A DNA stretch of 64,000 nt from Rosa chinensis (taxonomy: Eukaryota > Streptophyta > Magnoliopsida > Rosales > Rosaceae), in the NCBI RefSeq assembly GCF_002994745.2, contig NC_037093.1:67847510-67911509 (forward strand). The letters are read 5' to 3'. Below, piece after piece: positions 56,201 through 64,000 of this stretch. A program made the translations under genes and the position numbers. The notes beneath the pieces were generated by a model. The model was not told the origin of the DNA, ran no database searches, and saw only the letters and a program-made list of their open reading frames with translations. Each line of letters starts with the position of its first letter. Within the stretch, counting starts at the first letter, position 1.

Positions 56201-57958
56201 CAGGCATTCGCAGGGATGGGAAACCCCCAGATGGAATTGAACTATCATTGCTTGGAAAGCTGATGGGTTTATCTTTACACACTCCATTTGCCAGATATGG
56301 TTTGGAAATTTCTGGCGTACTGTCAACAACTGGACCATTCCCAGAAGATTTAGACTGATCCACATTCATCTCAGATAATTTCTTTACCTTCTTTTCTTGG
56401 ACCTGCTCAGCATTGGAGTATGATTAGAAAGTTTCTTCCATTATGAGAACAATTCAAAAAGAATTACATTTCAATGTTGTACCACCTAGATGAAGATATG
56501 AAAAATATTTCACCACACTCTGCGCGCGCGCACACATACACAGAGTTCAGGAAGAGAATGAGGTATAGAAGTGCAATGGTAGGAGCAATTGTCATCTTTC
56601 GTTCTCAACAAGCTATAAATTGAGAAGGCAATGCAACTAAAGCCCTTAAAAGTAACTTTAGGAATATGTGGAAGAAAATCATCAAAACATTGCATATGGA
56701 AATGGTCTTTGCTACCTTCCAGAATTTGATGGTTTTGTCATTAGTTGAGAGAAGAAACAGTGCGCCATTAGCTGTCTGACACCATCGAATCTTGTTGATT
56801 TTTTCCTCGATTTCCAAGCTCTTCAGATAATCAAACTGAATTTCAAGAAGACCAAGAAAATACAAAGTTAAGTAAAATTCAGAAGCCGGCAAAGACAAAA
56901 TCTTCACAAGTTAATTTTAAAATGTTCAGAAATCACAAGCAAAGCACAAAGAAAGTGATACCTCGGGTTCATGACTCTGGAACTCAGTTTTATATCGAAA
57001 CTCAGGATGCTTGCTCATGGAATAATCCATTCTTTCCAGATCTTTCCGATGTGCACCATTCTATATTCCAAAGTTCATACCATGGAAGAAGAAGTAAATC
57101 AAAACAGTTGCAAATGAATATAAAGAAAGCACTCATCCACCCCCATTCCCTTAAAAATGGAGCCAACTAACTTACCTCCTTGGCATCAGTTCTTTCAAAT
57201 AACACCACCCTCCCTCCACGATCTCCAGTGGCAAGGTGGTCCCCAGTTCTATCGAATTCTATAGCAGATATTATATCAACTGCAAAACCAGTCAAGAGTT
57301 TAACCAAAGTAAGTTCTTTTGTATGTGTAGTTTAAGCAAACCACACTTCCCTCAAACACCTAAACTCTCTTTTCCTAAAACTCAAAACCTATCCATTCAG
57401 GTGCAACCATTGGTTCAAAGAGATGCATTTCCGTTTACTTTATCATGAATCTAGGAGGTCCTTTACAACTAAAATACTCACTGTACTTATCAATCAAATG
57501 CACCACACACAAATAGATAACTCCAAATGTTCATCGAAGATTAGCCACAGAGCAAACAGCCATTAACTAAACCATATACATGATAAACCCTGCAGACTAC
57601 AGCTCAAGTGCCTCCGTCTATAATCAAACTAGCTAAACCTCACTTTAATCCATCTTAATTTCATTCGAGTATTACAATTGACATGAATACCTCGCCTAAA
57701 ATCAAATTAAAACTAATCATCCAACAAATGAAAATCTCAACGAGTATCACTGAGAATGAGAATGACAAGCAACAGTGAAATCCCTAACTCCTACCGAAAA
57801 CGAAAGGAAAGGAAAGAATCGAGAAGAGTACCTTCCTGAACTTCCTCGCCGGCGGTCCGTTCTCCGAAAACCTGAGAAAACTTCCAGTCCAGCGGCGCCG
57901 TCGCCGTCGCCGCTCCAGATGTCGCCGGAGCCGCGAGCCCCTCTCCGCCGCCGTTCAT
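53212..57958 (-). CDS. Protein phosphatase 2A 55-kDa regulatory subunit B (B55)
   Basis: Binds the PP2A A/C core and directs its substrates. Fourteen exons, minus strand: 57958-57832, 57280-57176, 57060-56962, 56835-56716, 56402-56199, 56022-55931, 55615-55497, 55167-55044, 54874-54751, 54307-54239, 54125-54034, 53938-53861, 53727-53660 and 53338-53212. Together they give 515 aa. All borders are GT/AG and phases agree. It folds as a seven-blade WD40 propeller. Landmarks are [53 protein letters not shown], the plant insert after [37 protein letters not shown] in outline, [48 protein letters not shown], and the C-terminal NSLYMYYA. The start [11 protein letters not shown] is the first ATG after a CT/GA-rich leader. 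Nothing is missing. Confidence 0.95.
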
Positions 57959-58158
57959 TTCTTATAATCGCGAGAAAAAATTGCCGAATCGTGAAAAAAA
58001 AAGCAGAAATCAGAAATCTATCATGCGCGTCGATCTGAAAAACCAAAAGCGTGAATCTCACGGTGGGATTTAGGGAACAATCTTCATCGAGAAAAATCAA
58101 ATGCAGCCTCTTCCTTCTTCTTCTTCCATTCCAAGCGTGACGCGTACGGATTGGAATT

Positions 58159-58212
58159 TCCACTCTCTCTCTCTACTTCTCTCGCTTTCTCTCTCTCTCT
58201 CTCTGTCTCTGA
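58159..58212. repeat. CT/GA microsatellite in the PP2A leader or promoter
   Basis: A mostly perfect CT run about 200 bp upstream of the PP2A start codon (GA-rich on the coding strand), followed by a T-run at 58231-58250. CT/GA-rich leaders are common in plant core promoters and can bind GAGA-type factors; that role here is inference. Confidence 0.75.
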
Positions 58213-58259
58213 TCTCTTCCTTTCTCGCCTTTTTTTTTTTTTTTTTTTTGGGTTGCTGA

Positions 58260-59219
58260 AAATAGAGGGGAAGAGAATGACGCAGCGGGACGTAGCTTTT
58301 TAGCTCGTTTTGTCGTGAACATCTAAATTATTATTATGCCCCGAGTCGCTATTATTAATTTTTTTACTTTTAAAATTGAATAGTAATCCTGAAAAAAAAT
58401 AATAATAATTATAGGGGAGAAAAGGTGGTGCTGATATGTTAGAATTTTAGATGTGATAACTACTGAAAGTGACGTGAAATATATGATAATATTATAATAA
58501 GATGCGTTTTGTATAATTTTCGTGCTCACACTCGGCTTTATGGATGTGGTCGAGTGCGTTACGGCGTAGATTACAATGCACTGGTTTCCTTGATCTGACG
58601 GTGGTGGTGGGGCGACGTTGATAGAATCAACGGTGGTAGGAGGAGCGGGCTATGCATGTGGGTTGAAGTTTGTGTGTCACACTGTTTCTTAAGGAGAAGT
58701 TTTTTTTTTGGAAAAATTTCTTAAGGAGAAGTTTAGGCGTCACAAGAAGATGTTTGTGTTTCAGACAAAAAAATGGTGTTGTGCTTGTGGTGCTGACCTT
58801 TTTTTTTTTTTTGACTTTGCATCCTTATTTTTGTTCTTTTTTAATAATTAAAGCCATTTTTATATGTTCATCGTAAAAAAATATATATATGACTTTAACT
58901 CATGATTATGAACCTAGATGCAGATTTTTTTTAGCTCTCAGACTACTGATATCATTCCTCTTTGTGATGTTTCTCTTTTTTAAGCTTATTCATTAGGCTT
59001 TTATAAGGCAAGATTAGTTGTGATTTAAGTTACTTGTTCTTTGCCTTCGGGCTTTCTTGTAACAAGAAAAAAATATGACTTTTTGATCGTGAGAGGAAAT
59101 AACTATACAAAGACACATGGTCCTGAAATTAATATCTAAATGACAAATATTTCATTTTAAAGATTGTTTGAATAAGAATTTTATCATGCTTCAACAAGAC
59201 GGCTAACTGTGATCAACTT
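58260..59219. other. Intergenic DNA with retroposon tails
   Basis: No gene is supported. The end GGGCTTTCTTGTAACAAG followed by seven A's at about 59047-59072 looks like the 3' end of a short plus-strand LINE fragment. T-runs at 58801-58812 and elsewhere may be more tails. Confidence 0.4.
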
Positions 59220-60182
59220 GTTGTTTAGGGGTCTTTGCACTCAAAAGAAAGTAAAAAGATGCGAAACCTAGGGTCTTGCTTGCAACAATAGCGACGCCTC
59301 ATTTTGGGGTTGAATTGCATAGTGCAGCGTGCTTGACGTCGAGCTTTCTTATCGACTTCGAACTGGTTAAGGGAAAATTTTGCAGGTTTGTGGTGTGGTA
59401 GGTCGTGGGTGAGTGCGACTTGATCTCGACGGTGGATTCTTTTGGGTCGGGTTGGTTGGACTCGCTCCATGTGCTGATTGGTTTTGCAAAGGTCAATTCC
59501 AAGCATGCGAAGTGCTAGTGATCAGGTATTGTTCTTGGTTCCGGCTGGTTGGCACTGGACTAAATACTATTGATTCGAGTTGGCTTTAGGGTCTCCCAAC
59601 CAAATTCTTCTGGTTTTGGTGGTTTTCTGATCGGAGAGAGATGGTATGGTGGAAATGTCGGTCACCGGAGCTGATGTCGGTGGCAGCGATGGCCTGGCAG
59701 CATGATTGGGCTTCTATTTGCTTAGCTCGGGTTTGGGGTTGGGGTTGGGCCATTAGGCCTGGGCTCAATTCGAGTTAGCAGGATTTCAAAGAAGAGCAAA
59801 AAGACCAACATATTGCCGAGGTTGTTTAGCTGCTATATTTTAGTTTTTTGCTATTAGACATTTGGATGCAAGTCTTTTTTAGGTTGAGGTAATCTCTATG
59901 AGCTTTTATAAGATGTTTCTGGTTGTTATTTGTACAACAATTGTGTAATGGCAAATTAGACCAGATGAATGATTTTTCCTTAGGAAGCGGGGTTGTTCTT
60001 ACTTAGTTAGGTTTGCTTCATGCGAGCATCCCTTTAGACTTTAATGAGTTCAGTATTGGTTTAAATAGGTTATCTGTTTTTCTTTCTTTTACCAGATTTC
60101 TTATATAAGTGCATGTTAAATAATGACCTATATATTTCTGGCTTTGATATCTAATATCAATTCCTATTATTAAAAAAAAAAA
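59220..60182 (+). mobile_element. Probable non-coding LINE-like retroposon
   Basis: About 0.95 kb with a GC-richer 5' half (GGTTTGGGGTTGGGGTTGGG near 59730) and an AT-rich 3' end with an 11-A tail at 60172-60182. No RT frame and no TSD was found, so its 5' limit is a guess. It resembles the retroposons at 3628-8774 and 28690-29648 in layout. Confidence 0.4.
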
Positions 60183-61384
60183 GGGCAAAAAAGAGGGCTT
60201 ATAACATTCATGCACTCATATAACTCGTATTCATGAGGGATGGTTGTGTACACTTGTATGAACACTCGAATGCTGTACATAGATATCAGTATTAATTAAG
60301 CAAACAACCCTTATGGTTAAATTTTCATAAATCCCTGCAATTGCCCCTCTCTTCATAATAACCAGCATAAAAGAATTTAATAACAAAGGGGTAAAAAAAG
60401 TAACCAATTAGTAGAAAAGATAAGAGGATAGACAATGATAAATTTAAACGTTCAGTTAAGCAGTAGAATATCTAAAACAGATTGCAGTTATATCCTCCCA
60501 CCTCCTCTTTAGGCGCAAAAACTGCCCATCTTTAGGTGCAAAAATTGCATATTGGTAGTAGCACCCCTCTCATAATCTCATACACTTTAAACAACAAGAA
60601 GTCTCTGAAAGGTATGTTATGGTTCCATGGAAGAATATTGAATGAAGGGACCTTAAATTGTTCAATTTGTTCATTCAGGAGGCTTTGTTTTGTTCACGCA
60701 GAAAACTGTTGGTAAGCAGTGTACTATTGTCCTTATTGCAACTATTATTCATTTTGATTTCGTGTTTACTGATCCTTTCTGATTGTATGTGCCTTTTGAA
60801 ATAGGTGAGGGCATATGATCTATGAATTGTGACTTTTGATTACACTTCTTTGGCGATTTCATCTGCGTTTTATGAATCAATTTGGTAATTGTTTGTTTAT
60901 ATCTATCTCACTAGTCAAGGATTTGTTTTTCTTTGAAAAATTTATGCTTTATTAGAGAAATTAGTACACTACACCGGACACTTAATTTGTACGTTTCTTC
61001 TTTTCTCATTTGCAAACCATATTACCTTAAGTTCTCTTCGCCGGACTATCATATCGCTACCTTTTTTTTCAGGAAAAGATCAAGTGATGATCTTGATCAG
61101 CTCTGGCGTATTCACTGCAGCTATATATACATATGACAATCTAGGAGATGAGGCAAGTCGATTATTGCCTTGATCTGTCGGCTATTGCTCGATCTTAGGA
61201 TTAAATCTAAATTTGTGGTACGTAAAAGTGATGCGATTGGAACAGTCATGTTTCTTTGCTTAGCAAAGGGAATTCGTCTTTTAATTCCAGTAGGCTATCG
61301 TTTGTATTGAATAATTATGACATAACTAATCGGTAATAATAGTAGGTGTCGTGGTAATTTCTTTCTCTGTCATCTCTGAATTTA
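60183..61384. other. AT-rich spacer
   Basis: Nothing supported: short broken frames, no clear repeats. Confidence 0.5.
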
Positions 61385-61396
61385 TGTTGTAACTTG

Positions 61397-61650
61397 GTTT
61401 TTTTTTTTTTTTTTTTTGAAACGGGGTTTGGAACCCAGCCTAACTGGGAGGCTCAGCCCCACGCCCGGAATTATTATTAATAATAGATGGATAATTGTAC
61501 AGCGAGGAGGACATATTACCTAAACCTCGAGAAAACATCCTGGATAATCACAGGTGTCTCATCTAACCAATAATCATCTAAGTAATCAACACTAGCAAGA
61601 TGGGTCAATCTATGTGCCACACCATTTGCTTCACGATAAATAGAGCAGAG
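61397..61650 (-). mobile_element. 5'-truncated LINE (ORF2 C-terminus and 3' UTR)
   Basis: A poly(T) at 61400-61417 is the tail of a minus-strand insertion with 12-bp TSDs TGTTGTAACTTG (61385-61396, 61651-61662). The minus-strand frame from the 5' break reads EANGVAHRLTHLASVDYLDD and WLDETPVIIQDVFSRFR with stop, which is the C-terminal RNase H-like end of plant LINE reverse transcriptases. A GC-rich 3' UTR follows. Confidence 0.85.
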
Positions 61651-61662
61651 TGTTGTAACTTG

Positions 61663-62258
61663 CTTTTAATATACAAGGGATTCCAATCAGCTACCATACC
61701 CTTTCATTTATCATTTGATTATAAGCAGTTGTTGAAATTCACATTGAAAAGATGCATATTGAAAAGAAGGATTGGAGGAGTTGGATTTGGCCGGTAAGGT
61801 ATATCGATGATTTCTCCTCTTATCTATTTTAAATGGTGATGTGTATTGAAACCGTTTGCTCTTGCAAATTTCATTCGGTTATTAAAATTTTATTTTTTGG
61901 TTTTTCAGGGAATCTCATAACAGCTTCCATCGATCGAGGATTAAATCCAATGAGCTAGGATTAGAGGACATTGGCCATTAGCAGCACTCCGTCTAATTTC
62001 TTCATAGTTGTGCCATAGGCTAATCACACCTACAATGGATCAAATACTTGGGGAGAAATAAAAAAAAAAAAAATAATCTGGGACATTATGGATATGGCAG
62101 TGTTGATTGTACAGTCTGCATTTCTTTTCTTGCTTTCTTTGTTTTTTATTCAACTTTCATATTGGTTGTTCAACGACATCTATAAAGGCAAAAGGGGTGG
62201 AGAAAAAGAAAGAAAAAAAACAACAACAACAACATAACATTTCTTTTGTTTACCATCA
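61663..62258. other. AT-rich spacer
   Basis: No supported gene. Poly(A) and (CAA)n runs occur around 62057-62070 and 62205-62232. Confidence 0.45.
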
Positions 62259-62556
62259 TTTCATTGAGTCGTTGGTGTTGTCAATGTTATGACTAAGGAA
62301 TAATGTGCAATAGATATTGGAACAAAGACACTTCAATATGTGTTAACGTGCGTATTAATTCAAGTGATAATTTTATCTAACAATAAAAAAAGAAATTTAA
62401 CAAATTGTTTCATTGAGTCGTTGGTGTTGTCAATGTTATGACTAAGGAATAATGTGCAATAGATATTGGAACAAAGACACTTCAATATGTGTTAACGTGC
62501 GTATTAATTCAAGTGATAATTTTATCTAACAAAAAAAAAAGAAATTTAACAGAGTA
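62259..62556. repeat. 149-bp tandem duplication, two units
   Basis: Units start TTCATTGAGTCGTTGG at 62259 and 62408 and are almost identical; I see one substitution in the A-rich end (CAATAAAA versus CAAAAAAA). The near identity points to a recent event. Confidence 0.9.
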
Positions 62557-64000
62557 AATTACTACAACATAAACCAGAAACAAACTTCAAACCATTTCAT
62601 TGTGCAGTTAGAAAAAAACGTTGAAACAACTAAATCTAATGGGCAACAATATTATTCAAAACGCACACATCAAGTACTTCTCATGCTTTGTTAAAAAGGA
62701 AAAAAAAAAGGACTTATTTTGCAATATTAAAGAAAATTTTGTCTTACTTTCTAATATTCAAGAATTCATAATTTCGAGTACTTATACCTTACAAGGACTT
62801 TTAAGTGGAGATTTCCTCAAGCATAAGGCAAAGTATTCAAATTTAAGAAAACAACATAAGTAATTAATTGTAAAGTCTTGATGGTTAACCTATAGGGATG
62901 TTGTTCGTGGACTCGAAAGCATTTAAACTGAAAGTATTCAAAAGAAACAAATTATTCACAAGCGCGAGCACGGCCCTTTTGCACGTGCAGAATTTCTAGT
63001 TGTATTTGTAGGTAGTTTGTTTATGATGTTGAGAATTTCGGTATAAAAATTTACTATTTGATTAGTAATTCAGATATGTGTCGCGTGGTCGCACGTAATT
63101 AGTCCTATCATTTTCTGGACGACCATGTATTTGTTTAAGGCCCAAACCACGACATTGGGCCTGGTGTGAGCTCAAGATTTGAAAGACACCGTAATTTTGG
63201 AATGTCTTTGACCTGTGGGTTCAAACTTAAATAGCAGCCTACTCACAAACACAAATATCTTGTCCAGATTTACAGGTCCAATATAATAAAAGTTGGCCCA
63301 TCTAACTCAAAGATGGGTGATAGAGTGACAAGAGCTTAAAAGTGGGGCCACACTTTTCTCCTGGAGTTGACACTTAATTGGTCACGTGTTATTTATGGTG
63401 TGAGGTTCATGATCCAAGCTCCAGCGACAACGATATGTCACAAGTCTACCATGTCGACAGCTTTTTTAACGCAAGAAAGGGTGACCTTCCGTCTGCAACA
63501 TAACTAGTTAACTGCCTAGAGATCACAATTAAGATCTTGTATAAGTACAAATAAAGGGAAGGATATATGCTGTCCCCAAAATCCCTATCTCTATTCTGCC
63601 GCTGTTCTTATATTGCGACACCTGTTTTTAAACTTAACAGAGCTTAACATTGTTAAGTCTCTTTTTATATATCAATCTCTTTTTATCAATTTTATCTTTT
63701 AATAAAATAAAATTAAAATTATTGATTACGAAGAACAAAAGAACATATTCGACTCTACCTCTTCCTCCTCTCTGACTATCCGTATTTTTCTTTTCTTCTT
63801 CTTTCTCTACACCTCTACAACAAACCCAACATCCTTTGTTCCATCACTCCAACAACATTGCTGTAGGATTTTAAGTTCTAATATTGTTCGTCGTCTTTGA
63901 GGATGGTTTTGGTTACTATTTGAGTGACTGATTTACTGACTCTGTTTTCAAAGGTACACATCTCCTTATTTGGTTTTGTTTTCTTTTTACTCGCTGTAAT
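62557..64000. other. Intergenic DNA to the window end
   Basis: No gene is supported. The last 250 bp are CT-rich (TCTACCTCTTCCTCCTCTCTGAC near 63756) and could be the leader of a gene beginning beyond the window, but no ATG-led frame of note is visible. Confidence 0.4.

Overview
This 64-kb window is nuclear DNA of a flowering plant. The evidence is intron-rich genes with GT/AG splice sites, a plastid-targeted ferrochelatase, a mitochondrial complex I subunit, and dense Ty1/copia, LINE, SINE, hAT and MULE-type repeats. The gene set suggests a eudicot. A Rosaceae-like genome is my guess from overall look only; I could not search for it.

Five protein-coding genes look intact: a small lysine-rich DUF1764 protein (385-795, +), plastid ferrochelatase of the FC2 type (32951-35511, +, 9 exons), a two-KH-domain RNA-binding protein with a long Tyr/Gly/Pro/Gln-rich tail (43182-48151, +, 6 exons), the 20-kDa PSST/NDUFS7 subunit of complex I (49877-51534, -, 2 exons) and a PP2A B55 regulatory subunit (53212-57958, -, 14 exons). 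For the four multi-exon genes I read exon ends from splice sites; each summed coding length is a multiple of three (490, 688, 211 and 515 aa). They are ordinary housekeeping genes and do not form a pathway together. A possible non-coding transcription unit (about 32520 to 31240, -) sits head-to-head with ferrochelatase. It has a site II/telo-box/TATA promoter like those of plant snoRNA and ribosomal-protein genes, and carries two related hairpins.

The rest is transposon-built. At 2.2-3.3 kb an inverted-repeat element carries the first exon of what looks like a mitochondrial small heat-shock protein gene. At 3.6-8.8 kb a poly(A) retroposon with 17-bp target-site duplications (TSDs) contains a 4.2-kb LTR element with perfect 5-bp TSDs and no recognisable reverse transcriptase or integrase. 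That element has one reading frame of about 1,280 codons interrupted by only three stops. A Ca2+-ATPase (ECA type) pseudogene follows at 9.2-10.1 kb.

From 10.5 to 28.6 kb there is a nested retrotransposon pile. A minus-strand copia gag is cut in two by a 16.2-kb plus-strand copia element. That element holds a rearranged second copia (12.5-17.4 kb), a hAT-like element (18.0-18.8 kb) and a 5.4-kb non-coding LTR-type insertion (21.1-26.5 kb). At 28.7-31.0 kb are a non-coding retroposon, a SINE with its TSDs, and a broken duplicate of the DUF1764 gene with 3' flank. The 36-43 kb interval holds minisatellites, a perfect 35-bp hairpin, a LINE-type ORF1-only insertion whose empty target site is preserved in a neighbouring duplicate, and a MULE-type MITE. 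Beyond 58 kb there are only LINE tails, a 149-bp tandem duplication and AT-rich spacer.
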